A DNA stretch of 57,050 bases from positions 1 to 57,050 of the forward strand of contig MWCV01000014.1 in assembly GCA_002070215.1 (NCBI GenBank), written 5' to 3'. Position 1 is the first letter of the stretch. Every line of letters begins with the position of its first letter. Of this stretch, positions 45,354-54,218 are shown in pieces. A program made the translations under genes and the position numbers. Origin of the DNA: Chloroflexi bacterium ADurb.Bin180. GTDB taxonomy: Bacteria > Chloroflexota > Anaerolineae > UBA2200. The notes under the pieces were generated by a model. That model worked only from the letters and a program-made list of their open reading frames with translations, was not told where the DNA came from and ran no database searches.

Positions 45354-45887
45354 TCACAGCAGTGTGAGCTGCTGAGGTTCCAACTCGGCTTCGACCGTCG
45401 AGCCGTCTGGTTGGATGTGAGTGACGCGTACTCCCCGGCGCAGAAGGGTCGGCGCGATCAGTCTGCCCCGATGGCACTTGCGGTGGTCGCCCTCGCTGCA
45501 GAGTACGGCCACGTTCCCAGCGCACTCGCGCGCAATACGAACGAGCTCGTCGATGCCCTGGGCGTACTCGACGCTGGAGCTCAGGCGCTCATAGTTCACC
45601 GTTTCCCGGCCTAGATCGTACAGCTCGCGGTTGGATGGGCGGCCACCGAGGGCGTCGCCGAGAAAGCGATACCGCACTTGAGCCGCAATGAGCGTGCGGA
45701 TGAGGTTCTCGCGGTTGAACTGAGGCACCCATTGGCTGTAGGGTTGACTGCGGACATCGACTACCAACTCGACGCAGTGCTGTTGCAGCAAGGCGACAAA
45801 TTCCTCGGCCGAGTGGTCGCTATGGCCAATGGTGAAAACCCGCAGAGTCGAGTGGCCGGGATTGGCAACGGATGCAGTGTCCGACAT
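45354..45887 (-). CDS. DUF488-family protein, first of pair
   Basis: The 177-residue protein shows VFTIGHSDHSAEEFVALL, VVDVRSQPYSQW, FLGDALGGRPSN and the motif LCSEGDHRKCHRGRLI. It is the better conserved of two adjacent DUF488 proteins. ATG at 45887 lies only about 11 bases after a good -10 box, so the message may be almost leaderless; no clear Shine-Dalgarno is visible. It heads the operon that ends with recQ. Confidence 0.85.
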   Translation of the reverse strand: MSDTASVANPGHSTLRVFTIGHSDHSAEEFVALLQQHCVELVVDVRSQPYSQWVPQFNRENLIRTLIAAQVRYRFLGDALGGRPSNRELYDLGRETVNYERLSSSVEYAQGIDELVRIARECAGNVAVLCSEGDHRKCHRGRLIAPTLLRRGVRVTHIQPDGSTVEAELEPQQLTLL

Positions 45888-45897
45888 TCTGGCCCAT

Positions 45898-45926
45898 ATT
45901 CTAGTCAGGCACGCCGTTAGCCGCAA
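45898..45926 (-). promoter_or_regulatory. Promoter of the DUF488/recQ operon
   Basis: On the minus strand TTGCGG (45921-45926), a 17-bp spacer and TAGAAT (45898-45903) precede the first DUF488 start. It abuts the divergent pheS promoter at 45928. Confidence 0.45.
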
Positions 45927-45927
45927 C

Positions 45928-45955
45928 TTGACAGCCGACAAATCCTGTCTATAGT
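45928..45955 (+). promoter_or_regulatory. Promoter of the pheS leader
   Basis: A perfect TTGACA (45928-45933) and TATAGT (45950-45955) are separated by 16 bp, just before the T-box leader. Confidence 0.65.
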
Positions 45956-45961
45956 CAACTC

Positions 45962-46262
45962 TACCGGCAACGACGGAGAAAGCTGGCGAAGCATCGCCAT
46001 CAGGGAGAGGGGGTCACTGACTGCAAGCCCCCTCAGGCAGAGACTCGCACAGATTCACTCCGGAGCCGACGGCTGAAAGGCCCCGTGGGCACAAGTAGGT
46101 CGCTCCGGACGCCCACCGTTACACGGGCAGCGGGTAAGCCAGATTCTGGCCGCCCGCGCAGAGATGGCTGCAGCGCTTCCTGAATGGGGAGCGGGGCCAA
46201 GCAGGGTGGTACCGCGGAGACGGTAGTGACCTCGCCCCTGGAGTCACAGCCGTCTTTTTTGT
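45962..46262 (+). ncRNA. T-box leader of pheST, specifier probably TTC (Phe)
   Basis: The T-box GGTGGTACCGCGG lies at 46205-46217. It is followed by a terminator stem built on GACGG and CCGTC with inner TGAC/GTCA pairing and a T6 run near 46255-46260. Stem I has an AGAG bulge and a distal loop with GACTGCAA. About 31 bases later CACAGA-TTC places the codon at 46054-46056. It senses uncharged tRNA-Phe. The 5' boundary is approximate. Confidence 0.9.
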
Positions 46263-46302
46263 TGTCTGCGTTTGCGTAGAGAGCGAATGGCGGAGGGTCG
46301 AG

Positions 46303-47331
46303 ATGTTGGATCAACTGCACGAAATGGAAACCAAGGCATTGGCCGAGCTGGCGGCGAGCCAGACCGAGGCTGCTCTGGAGCAATGGCACGTGGCCTTCCT
46401 CGGCCGCAAGGGTGCCCTGACCGAGCTGCTGCGCGGCATCGGCCGCCTGTCCGCGCAGGAGCGGCCGGCCTTTGGCCAGGAGGCCAACCGGGTCAAAGTG
46501 GCCCTGGAGCAGGCCTACGAGCAAAGGGCTGTGGCCATGAGACAGGCAGCGTCACAGCTCCAGCTCGCGCGCGAGCAGGTCGATGTGACCCTACCCGGTC
46601 GGCCGGTGGGACCCGGTCACGAGCATGTCAGCACCCGCACCCTGCGCGAGATCTATGATATCTTTGCCGCGATGGGGTTTCAGGTAGTCGAGGCACCAGA
46701 AGTCGAAACCGACATCAACAACTTTCAGTTGTTGAACATGCCGCCGCACCACCCTGCCCGCGACATGTGGAATACGTTCCATACTACCAGGGAAGGATTG
46801 CTGCTGCGCACGCACACCTCCCCGGGCCAGATTCGCGTGATGCGCGAACGCTGCCCGGAACCGATCCGGGTGATCCTACCGGGCAAGTGCTATCGCTACG
46901 AGCAGGTCACGGCGCGCCACGAGTCCATGTTCTATCAGGTCGAAGGCCTGGCCGTCGGTGAGCGCCTCACGATGGGCGACCTGAAGGGCACGTTGATCAG
47001 CTTTTCACGGCAGATGTTTGGACCAGAACGCAAGGTGAGGTTCCGCGCCTCCTACTTTCCCTTCACCGAACCCAGCGCCGAAGTGGATATCGATTGCGTT
47101 CTGTGCGGCGGCAAGGGCTGCCGGGTCTGCAAGAACAGCGGCTGGCTCGAAATCCTGGGTTGCGGTATGGTGCACCCGAACGTGCTGCGCAACGGTGGCT
47201 ATGACCCCGCCCACTACACCGGCTTTGCCTTTGGCATGGGCCCCGAGCGCATCGCTATGCTCAAGTATGGCATCGACGACATTCGTTACTTTTTCGCCAA
47301 CGACCTGCGCTTCTTGCAGCAATTCGTCTAG
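46303..47331 (+). CDS. pheS: Phenylalanyl-tRNA synthetase alpha subunit
   Basis: The 342-residue class II catalytic subunit has an N-terminal coiled coil and the catalytic core. It shows HTSPGQIRVM, GKCYRYEQVTARHESMFYQV and the motif 3 region GFAFGMGPERIAMLKYGI. Two CxxC-like pairs (CVLCGGKGCRVC) are an insertion common in several bacterial PheS. ATG at 46303 follows GGAGG by six bases. It works as a heterotetramer with PheT. Confidence 0.96.
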   Translation: MLDQLHEMETKALAELAASQTEAALEQWHVAFLGRKGALTELLRGIGRLSAQERPAFGQEANRVKVALEQAYEQRAVAMRQAASQLQLAREQVDVTLPGRPVGPGHEHVSTRTLREIYDIFAAMGFQVVEAPEVETDINNFQLLNMPPHHPARDMWNTFHTTREGLLLRTHTSPGQIRVMRERCPEPIRVILPGKCYRYEQVTARHESMFYQVEGLAVGERLTMGDLKGTLISFSRQMFGPERKVRFRASYFPFTEPSAEVDIDCVLCGGKGCRVCKNSGWLEILGCGMVHPNVLRNGGYDPAHYTGFAFGMGPERIAMLKYGIDDIRYFFANDLRFLQQFV

Positions 47332-47363
47332 CTCCGAGCACTCGATCACAAGGAGAGTATCCC

Positions 47364-49835
47364 ATGAAAGTACCTCTGAAATGGCTCAGGGAATTCGTTG
47401 ACATCACTCTGCCGGTGCCGGAGCTGGCCGAACGAATGACTCTGGCCGGCATGGAAGTAGAAACCATCGAATACTCCGGCGCGGACTGGGACCGAGACAA
47501 GATCCTCGTCGGCCAGATCGTAGAAATCCGTCCTCACCCGGATGCCGACCGCCTGACCATCGCCGTGGTCGACGTTGGCGGAGCGGAACCGGAATCCGTA
47601 GTCACCGGCGCCACCAACCTGAAGGTCGGCGATCACGGTCAGAAGGTGGTCTTTGCCCGCAGCGGCGCGCGCCTGATCGACGGCCATTCGGAAGAGCTGC
47701 GCTTTGTCACCCTCAAGCCCAGCAAGATCCGCGGCATCCTCTCGGCGGGGATGGTCTGCTCCGAGAAGGAACTGGGCCTGTCCGACCAGCACGAGGGCAT
47801 CTTGATGCTGCCGGCGGATGCGCCGGTCGGCATGCCCCTGGTCGACTATCTGGGCGACACCGTCTTTGACCTGGATCTGAATCCCAACTATGCCCGCTGC
47901 CTGTCGGTCATCGGGATTGCGCGTGAGGTCGCAGCGTTGACCGGCCAGAGGCTGCGCCTGACCGAGCCAGCGATGGTCAGCACTGGCCAGGCGGTCGAAG
48001 GCCAGGTCGGCATCGAAATCGCCGACCCGGACCTGTGTTCGCGTTACAGCGCTACCCTGATCAAGGGAGTAAAGGTAGGTCCATCCCCGCTCTGGCTCGA
48101 GCGCCGGTTGCGGCTGGCTGGACTGCGTCCGGTGAACAACATTGTCGACATCACCAACTATGTCATGCTGGAACTGGGCCAGCCCTTGCACGCCTTTGAC
48201 TACCAAAAGCTCGTGCAGCGCGCCGGCGGCGCCAGGCCGATCATCACCGTGCGCCGGGTGCGCCCCGGAGAGAAACTCACCACTCTGGACCACGTGGAGC
48301 GGCAGCTCGAGCCGAGCATGCTGCTCATCACCGACACGGCCGGACCCATTGCCCTGGCCGGAGTGATCGGCGGTCTGGAGACAGAGATCAGCGACCAGAC
48401 CACGGAAGTGCTGCTGGAGGCGGCCAATTTCGATTACCTGGGCAATCGCAAGACCTCGACGCTGCTGCATTTGCCCAGTGAAGCATCGCTGCGCTTTGGC
48501 CGGGGCATCCCCCCGCAGATCACCGTCCCGGCGGCCACTCGTGCCACCGAGCTCATGCGCCAGCTCGCCGGCGGCACCATCGCCGCGGGCGTGGCCGATG
48601 CCTACCCGGTCCAGCCAGCAGCGCGCATCATCGACCTGCCGCCGAACGAGGTGGAGCGTTTGCTCGGCGTGCCGATGGGCCGCAACCGCATCGTGGAGAG
48701 CCTGAGCGCCCTGGGTTTCGAGTGTGCCCCGGGAACAGACGGACAGCCCATCCGCGTAACGGTGCCCTACTACCGGCTGGATGTCGAGATACGCGCCGAC
48801 CTGGTCGAGGAGGTCGCCCGGATGATCGGTTATGATCAGATTCCGGCGACCCTGCTGCGCGATGAGCTTCCGCCGCAGCGGCACAACGCCGCCCTCGAAG
48901 CAGAGCTCAAGGTGCACGATATCCTGCTCGGCTGCGGTTTGACCGAAGTCATCACCTACTCGCTGACCAACCTGGACAGCGTCGCCCGCCTCGACCCCAC
49001 TGGGTCGGCACCCGACCCATCAGACTATATCCGGCTGGCCAATCCGCTGACGCCGGAGCGCGAGTACCTGCGTCGAACGCTGTCGAATTCGCTGCTGGAG
49101 ACGCTGCGCGACAACCTTCGTTTCACGCCGCGGGTGTCCATCTTTGAAGTGGCCCGGGTGTACCTGCCAGTCCCGGAGCAGGGGCTGCCCTCCGAGCCGC
49201 GGAGGGTAGGTATCGTGATGAGTGGCCCAAGGCAGCAGAAGCACTGGAGCGAGCCATCGCCTGCTTGCGTGGACTATTTCGACCTCAAAGGCGTGACCGA
49301 GACCCTGCTACGCCGCCTGCGCATCAGCGAGTATGCTTTCCAGCCGTTGGAGTCGCCCACCTACCAGAGCGGCCGGGTCGCGCGACTGGTGCTTGCACCG
49401 GGCGATGTTGACGCCGGCATCCTGGGCGAGGTCAACCCGGCGGTGCGAGAGCGTTTCGACCTGCCCGCTCAGCGGGTGTGCCTGGCCGAGCTGGACCTGG
49501 AGGCTCTCCTGAAGCGCTCCCCGGCGGTCTATCGCTACGAGACCGTGGGGCGATTCCCGGCCACCACCCAGGACCTGGCAGTGGTGGTCAACGAGGCTGT
49601 GCCGGCGCAGCAGGTGCGCGGCTGCATCGAGCGCGCTGGCGGCAGGCTGCTGCGCAGCGTAGAGCTGTTCGATATCTATCGGGGTGAACAGATTCCGCAG
49701 GGCAAGAAAAGCCTGGCCTACCGCCTGCAGTACCAGGCACCTGACCGCACCCTGACTGATGACGAGGTGGCGCGCCAGCACGGGCGCATCCAGCGCGCCC
49801 TGGAGACAGAGCTCGAGGCCCAGCTCCGGGCATAG
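47364..49835 (+). CDS. pheT: Phenylalanyl-tRNA synthetase beta subunit
   Basis: The 823-residue subunit starts MKVPLKWLREFVDITLP, followed by a tRNA-binding EMAP-like domain (residues about 40-150), the B3/B4 editing region, the B5 domain and the C-terminal anticodon-binding domain (YETVGRFPATTQDLAVVV). Length fits the family (about 800). It lies 32 bp after pheS with AAGGAGAG before the start. Confidence 0.96.
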   Translation: MKVPLKWLREFVDITLPVPELAERMTLAGMEVETIEYSGADWDRDKILVGQIVEIRPHPDADRLTIAVVDVGGAEPESVVTGATNLKVGDHGQKVVFARSGARLIDGHSEELRFVTLKPSKIRGILSAGMVCSEKELGLSDQHEGILMLPADAPVGMPLVDYLGDTVFDLDLNPNYARCLSVIGIAREVAALTGQRLRLTEPAMVSTGQAVEGQVGIEIADPDLCSRYSATLIKGVKVGPSPLWLERRLRLAGLRPVNNIVDITNYVMLELGQPLHAFDYQKLVQRAGGARPIITVRRVRPGEKLTTLDHVERQLEPSMLLITDTAGPIALAGVIGGLETEISDQTTEVLLEAANFDYLGNRKTSTLLHLPSEASLRFGRGIPPQITVPAATRATELMRQLAGGTIAAGVADAYPVQPAARIIDLPPNEVERLLGVPMGRNRIVESLSALGFECAPGTDGQPIRVTVPYYRLDVEIRADLVEEVARMIGYDQIPATLLRDELPPQRHNAALEAELKVHDILLGCGLTEVITYSLTNLDSVARLDPTGSAPDPSDYIRLANPLTPEREYLRRTLSNSLLETLRDNLRFTPRVSIFEVARVYLPVPEQGLPSEPRRVGIVMSGPRQQKHWSEPSPACVDYFDLKGVTETLLRRLRISEYAFQPLESPTYQSGRVARLVLAPGDVDAGILGEVNPAVRERFDLPAQRVCLAELDLEALLKRSPAVYRYETVGRFPATTQDLAVVVNEAVPAQQVRGCIERAGGRLLRSVELFDIYRGEQIPQGKKSLAYRLQYQAPDRTLTDDEVARQHGRIQRALETELEAQLRA

Positions 49836-49851
49836 GGCGGGAGAGGAGGCG

Positions 49852-50514
49852 ATGTTGGCTGCTGCTTCGATCCGAAAGAACGCCGAGCGCCTGCTGGCCA
49901 GTCTGCCAGCGAACGTCACCCTCGTGGCCGCGGTGAAAGGGCGTACCGCGGAGCAAGTGCGCGAGGTCATCCTGGCCGGCGTGATGCACATCGGTCACAA
50001 CTATGTACAGGAAGCGGAGGCAATGAGGCCTCTGCTTCTCGAGTCCGTTCAGTGGCACCTCATCGGACACCTGCAGACGAACAAAGCCAAGAAGGCTGTC
50101 GAGTTCTTTGACCTGGTGGAGACCGTGGACTCGCTGCGCCTGGCGCGAGAGCTCGACCGCCGCTGCGCAGCGGTTGGGCGCACTATGCCGGTTCTGATCG
50201 AGGTGAACAGCGGCAGCGAAGAGGCCAAGAGCGGAGTGCTTCCTGAGAACCTGGACGAGTTGCTCGAGGGTTTGAGCGTTCTGGAGCACCTGAGCGTACA
50301 GGGCCTGATGACCATGGGCCCGCGCCTGGGCAATCCCGAGGATTCGCGCCCTTACTTCCGCGCCACACGCTCTGCCTTTGAGCGTCTGGCCAGAGCGGGG
50401 CTTGCTCACGTCGAGATGCGTATGCTGTCGATGGGCATGAGCAATAGCTACCTCATTGCCATCGAAGAGGGCGCGACAATGGTCCGGCTGGGAACGCTGC
50501 TGTTCGAATCCTAA
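49852..50514 (+). CDS. YggS/PLPBP-family pyridoxal phosphate homeostasis protein
   Basis: The 220-residue protein has an alanine-racemase-like N-terminal fold with the PLP Lys in LVAAVKGRTAEQ. It also has the family segments GHNYVQEA, WHLIGHLQTNKAKKAV, LSVQGLMTMGP and MRMLSMGMSNSYLIAI. It controls the free PLP level. ATG at 49852 follows GAGGAGGCG. It sits 16 bp after pheT and is probably co-transcribed. Confidence 0.93.
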   Translation: MLAAASIRKNAERLLASLPANVTLVAAVKGRTAEQVREVILAGVMHIGHNYVQEAEAMRPLLLESVQWHLIGHLQTNKAKKAVEFFDLVETVDSLRLARELDRRCAAVGRTMPVLIEVNSGSEEAKSGVLPENLDELLEGLSVLEHLSVQGLMTMGPRLGNPEDSRPYFRATRSAFERLARAGLAHVEMRMLSMGMSNSYLIAIEEGATMVRLGTLLFES

Positions 50515-50533
50515 CCCGTTTTGCCCCCATAAT

Positions 50534-50562
50534 TTGACAGCGCCGCCCTCCCTGAGTAATAT
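50534..50562 (+). promoter_or_regulatory. Promoter of the duplicated HAD phosphatase
   Basis: A perfect TTGACA (50534-50539), a 17-bp spacer and TAATAT (50557-50562) lie about 45 bp before the GTG start. Confidence 0.6.
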
Positions 50563-50606
50563 GCGGCCAACGTGCCGCTGCACGAATACAACAAAGGGGT
50601 GTACTC

Positions 50607-53447
50607 GTGAAACGTCTGCTGACGCTGCTTTTGGTTGCCGCAGTCCTGCTCTCGCTCGTTCCTCTCTCTGCAGTCTCCTCAGTTCTCGTTCAGCACCGTG
50701 TCGCGCTCCCGCTCGTTCAGGGAGGCAAAGGCTTTGAACCCAAGTACCTTCAGAGCCCGGGTTGGGACCCTACCGTCAAGGCCCGCCTCAATGAGATGTT
50801 CGATCTCTATGGTAAGGGCTCCCGGACCTACAATGAGAATGATAGGCCTTACGCCGTCTTTGACTTTGACAACACCACCTCCATCCTCGACGTCGAGGAA
50901 ATCCTCATCATCTACCAGGTCGACCACTTGCGCTTTGCCATTCACCCGGATGAGATGTATGAGGTCCTGTGCACCGGCGTCCCCAATCCCGAAACGCCGA
51001 TGCCCAACTGGAAAACCCAAACCGGCGTCCCCCTCTCTGTCTCTACCGTCGCCCACGACGCCGCCAACGCCTACAAGGTCCTCTACGACGCTGGCTATGT
51101 CTCTATCGACGGCGTCGATGCCGCGACCCGGGCCATCTACCAGGCTACCGACGAGTGGAAAGACTTTTCCTCCAAGATCCGCTGGCTCTACGAGGCCATC
51201 AACGACTCGTACAGCGCTGACGTCGGCTACCCCTGGATTACCTATCTCTTTACCGGTATGACTCCCGCTCAGGTCAACGACCTCGCTACCGATTCCCATG
51301 TCTACAACTTTGAACTCAGCAAGGACCCCGCCCAGTGGAAGTCCGTCGCTATGGCCCTCCCCTCCGACGGCTATGTCAGCCTCGCCGGACCTCTGCCCAT
51401 CAGCTACAAGAATGGCACTACCATCTCGCCCGAACTCAAGGAACTCTACGCCGCCCTCGACTACAACGGCATCGACGTCTGGATTAACTCTGCCTCCTAC
51501 ATCGATGTCATCGAGGCCATCGCCTACCAGCCCGAAATCTTCGGCCTCGTCGGCGTCGACGGCGTCGTCGCTATGACCAACAAACTCGTCGGCGGTGTCT
51601 ATGACAACGCCTACGACTATGACCTCCACCCTCAAACCCAGGCCGTCGGCAAGTCCCTCACCATCGACAAGATCATCCGCCCACTCTACCACAACAGGGG
51701 ACCCATCCTCGGCGCTATGGACTCCCAGGGCGACTTTAACTTCTGCACCGAGTACGCCGATACCGCTGTCGGCCTCATCCTCAACCGCCAGCGCTCCGAC
51801 GACATCGCCATGCTCTCCGCCGCCGCTATCTACCAGAAGAACCACAACGTCACCGTCGCTCAGGCCGTCGCCGCCGGCGATACCCTCTACCTCCTCCAGG
51901 GCCGCAATGAGAACGGCGGCTGGCTCCTCCCGCAGCCCGAGTCCATCAACCTCGGCAAAACCTCCGCCGCCCTCTTCTCCGCCAAGGGCCAGCAGTGGTA
52001 TGACCAGCTCGTCGCCGGTACCTCCATCCGCGACCTGATCAACCACAATACCCGCCTCGGCGCTGCCTACATCGGCTACAAGACCCGCGTGCAGACCCAG
52101 CACCTCAAGAGCCCGGGCTGGGATCCTACCGTCAAGGCACGCCTCAATGAGATGTTCGATCTCTACGGTAAGGCCTCCCCGAGCTACACCCACGACACCA
52201 GGCCTTACGCCGTCTTTGACTTTGACAACACCACCTCCATCCTCGACGTCGAGGAAATCCTCATCATCTACCAGGTCGACCACTTGCGCTTTGCCATTCA
52301 CCCGGATGAGATGTATGAGGTCCTGTGCACCGGCGTCCCCAATCCCGAAACGCCGATGCCCAACTGGAAAACCCAAACCGGCGTCCCCCTCTCTGTCTCT
52401 ACCGTCGCCCACGACGCCGCCAACGCCTACAAGGTCCTCTACGACGCTGGCTATGTCTCTATCGACGGCGTCGATGCCGCGACCCGGGCCATCTACCAGG
52501 CTACCGACGAGTGGAAAGACTTTTCCTCCAAGATCCGCTGGCTCTACGAGGCCATCAACGACTCGTACAGCGCTGACGTCGGCTACCCCTGGATTACCTA
52601 TCTCTTTACCGGTATGACTCCCGCTCAGGTCAACGACCTCGCTACCGATTCCCATGTCTACAACTTTGAACTCAGCAAGGACCCCGCCCAGTGGAAGTCC
52701 GTCGCTATGGCCCTCCCCTCCGACGGCTATGTCAGCCTCGCCGGACCTCTGCCCATCAGCTACAAGAATGGCACTACCATCTCGCCCGAACTCAAGGAAC
52801 TCTACGCCGCCCTCGACTACAACGGCATCGACGTCTGGATTAACTCTGCCTCCTACATCGATGTCATCGAGGCCATCGCCTACCAGCCCGAAATCTTCGG
52901 CCTCGTCGGCGTCGACGGCGTCGTCGCTATGACCAACAAACTCGTCGGCGGTGTCTATGACAACGCCTACGACTATGACCTCCACCCTCAAACCCAGGCC
53001 GTCGGCAAGTCCCTCACCATCGACAAGATCATCCGCCCACTCTACCACAACAGGGGACCCATCCTCGGCGCTATGGACTCCCAGGGCGACTTTAACTTCT
53101 GCACCGAGTACGCCGATACCGCTGTCGGCCTCATCCTCAACCGCCAGCGCTCCGACGACATCGCCATGCTCTCCGCCGCCGCTATCTACCAGAAGAACCA
53201 CAACGTCACCGTCGCTCAGGCCGTCGCCGCCGGCGATACCCTCTACCTCCTCCAGGGCCGCAATGAGAACGGCGGCTGGCTCCTCCCGCAGCCCGAGTCC
53301 ATCAACCTCGGCAAAACCTCCGCCGCCCTCTTCTCCGCCAAGGGCCAGCAGTGGTATGACCAGCTCGTCGCCGGTACCTCCATCCGCAACCTGATCAACC
53401 ACAATACCCGCCTCGGCGCTGCCTACATCGGCTACAAGACGCGCTAG
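50607..53447 (+). CDS. Secreted HAD-family phosphatase with two tandem catalytic units
   Basis: The 946-residue protein has a signal peptide (residues 1 to about 25) and two 452-residue units that are almost identical. Each has HAD motif I (AVFDFDNTTSIL), a motif II-like VWINSASYIDVIEAIAY, a conserved Lys region GKSLTIDKIIRP, and the acidic motif LGAMDSQGDFNF. The layout recalls secreted phosphorylcholine phosphatases, so choline or ethanolamine phosphate is a possible substrate; this is inference. Start is GTG with AAGGGG seven bases upstream. Codon use favours C-ending CTC and GTC, unlike the CTG/GTG habit of its neighbours, which hints at transfer or special expression. An intrinsic terminator follows. 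Confidence 0.85.
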   Translation: MKRLLTLLLVAAVLLSLVPLSAVSSVLVQHRVALPLVQGGKGFEPKYLQSPGWDPTVKARLNEMFDLYGKGSRTYNENDRPYAVFDFDNTTSILDVEEILIIYQVDHLRFAIHPDEMYEVLCTGVPNPETPMPNWKTQTGVPLSVSTVAHDAANAYKVLYDAGYVSIDGVDAATRAIYQATDEWKDFSSKIRWLYEAINDSYSADVGYPWITYLFTGMTPAQVNDLATDSHVYNFELSKDPAQWKSVAMALPSDGYVSLAGPLPISYKNGTTISPELKELYAALDYNGIDVWINSASYIDVIEAIAYQPEIFGLVGVDGVVAMTNKLVGGVYDNAYDYDLHPQTQAVGKSLTIDKIIRPLYHNRGPILGAMDSQGDFNFCTEYADTAVGLILNRQRSDDIAMLSAAAIYQKNHNVTVAQAVAAGDTLYLLQGRNENGGWLLPQPESINLGKTSAALFSAKGQQWYDQLVAGTSIRDLINHNTRLGAAYIGYKTRVQTQHLKSPGWDPTVKARLNEMFDLYGKASPSYTHDTRPYAVFDFDNTTSILDVEEILIIYQVDHLRFAIHPDEMYEVLCTGVPNPETPMPNWKTQTGVPLSVSTVAHDAANAYKVLYDAGYVSIDGVDAATRAIYQATDEWKDFSSKIRWLYEAINDSYSADVGYPWITYLFTGMTPAQVNDLATDSHVYNFELSKDPAQWKSVAMALPSDGYVSLAGPLPISYKNGTTISPELKELYAALDYNGIDVWINSASYIDVIEAIAYQPEIFGLVGVDGVVAMTNKLVGGVYDNAYDYDLHPQTQAVGKSLTIDKIIRPLYHNRGPILGAMDSQGDFNFCTEYADTAVGLILNRQRSDDIAMLSAAAIYQKNHNVTVAQAVAAGDTLYLLQGRNENGGWLLPQPESINLGKTSAALFSAKGQQWYDQLVAGTSIRNLINHNTRLGAAYIGYKTR
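50744..53447 (+). repeat. Tandem 1356-bp direct repeat inside the HAD phosphatase gene
   Basis: The unit at 50744-52099 is repeated at 52100-53447 with an offset of 1356 bp (452 codons). Only the first 100 bases or so of each unit differ noticeably; the rest (about 50844-52029 versus 52200-53385) looks identical on reading. This points to a recent duplication or ongoing gene conversion. Confidence 0.95.
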
Positions 53448-53462
53448 TCCACGCGCAACAAG

Positions 53463-53495
53463 AAAGAGCCCCGCTTCGGCGGGGCTCTTTTCTTA
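53463..53495 (+). terminator. Intrinsic terminator after HAD phosphatase
   Basis: A 12-bp stem with a TTCG tetraloop (53463-53474 with 53479-53490) is followed by TTTTC. The A-rich left flank may also make it work for the convergent lamin-tail gene. Confidence 0.92.
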
Positions 53496-53512
53496 TCCTG
53501 ACCAGAGACAGG

Positions 53513-54079
53513 CTAGTAGGCGTACTGGTCCACCAGCACCCAGGCACTGTCATACAGCAGCACTGTGTCGTGGTCGTTGTTCCATATAGCCACAGTCAGA
53601 CCCCAGTAGAGGTCCGTGGCTGTGTTCTGCCCCTTGCCCGTCCTGAGCCGGACCAGAGCGCCGGGCGACAGGGTGAAGGAGCTGAACGTATAGGTGTGGT
53701 CGGCCAAATCCTTCACATGCCAGCCGGTCATATCAGCAGCCAGCCCGCCGCGGTTCTCGAAGCAGACATACTCCTGGTCCAGATGCTGCATATCGTTGCC
53801 TTCCGGATCGACCTGACAGCAGGCACGCGCGATGCGTACGCTGGCGGGAGTAAGCGTGCTCGTCGGCGTGGGAGTCGGCGTACGGGTCGGAGTGGGGCTT
53901 GCTGTGGCCGTAGGCGTCGCTGTGGGATATGGATCGGCCGGGGAGACACCTCTGGCCACCAACGGCACATGCACAAAAGTCGTGACACGTGCCGCTACAG
54001 GGAGGGACAGCACAATCAGCAGGAGGGCAACGCAGGCTAGCTGTGCGGATCTGGGTGTCACGCCTGATCCTCGTTTCAT
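53513..54079 (-). CDS. Secreted lamin-tail-domain protein
   Basis: The 188-residue protein has a signal peptide or anchor (LACVALLLIVLSLPVAARV), a Thr-Pro rich linker of about 30 residues, and a C-terminal lamin tail domain (LDQEYVCFENRGGLAADMTG, WHVKDLADHTYTFSSFTL). Such domains occur in surface proteins and nucleases; no catalytic domain is present here. It reads convergently with the HAD phosphatase and lies just after tRNA-Arg. Function is unknown. Confidence 0.8.
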   Translation of the reverse strand: MKRGSGVTPRSAQLACVALLLIVLSLPVAARVTTFVHVPLVARGVSPADPYPTATPTATASPTPTRTPTPTPTSTLTPASVRIARACCQVDPEGNDMQHLDQEYVCFENRGGLAADMTGWHVKDLADHTYTFSSFTLSPGALVRLRTGKGQNTATDLYWGLTVAIWNNDHDTVLLYDSAWVLVDQYAY

Positions 54080-54110
54080 TCGTTGCGGGCCAGGCGGCCC
54101 ATCAAGTCAG

Positions 54111-54183
54111 CGCCCCTGAGGCGATTCGAACGCCTGGCCGACTGCTTAGAAGGCAGTTGCTCTATCCACTGAGCTACAGGGGC
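54111..54183 (-). tRNA. tRNA-Arg (anticodon TCT)
   Basis: The minus strand folds as a 73-base cloverleaf. It has acceptor GCCCCTG/CAGGGGC, a D arm with TAGCTCAGTGGATAGAGCA, anticodon stem ACTGC/GCAGT with loop CTTCTAA, and T arm GGCG-TTCGAAT-CGCC. The anticodon TCT reads AGA/AGG. No CCA is encoded. Confidence 0.95.
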
Positions 54184-54218
54184 TCACCAACCATTATAAT
54201 GCGGACCTGCGGAGAAGG

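Noticed and set aside
47346-48917. 523-codon open frame antisense to pheT
   Set aside because: pheT is complete on the plus strand with a good start and all domains; the antisense has no known motif.
50679-53402. 907-codon open frame antisense to the HAD phosphatase
   Set aside because: It mirrors the strong codon bias of the real gene, repeats its duplication exactly and has no ribosome site or recognisable domain.
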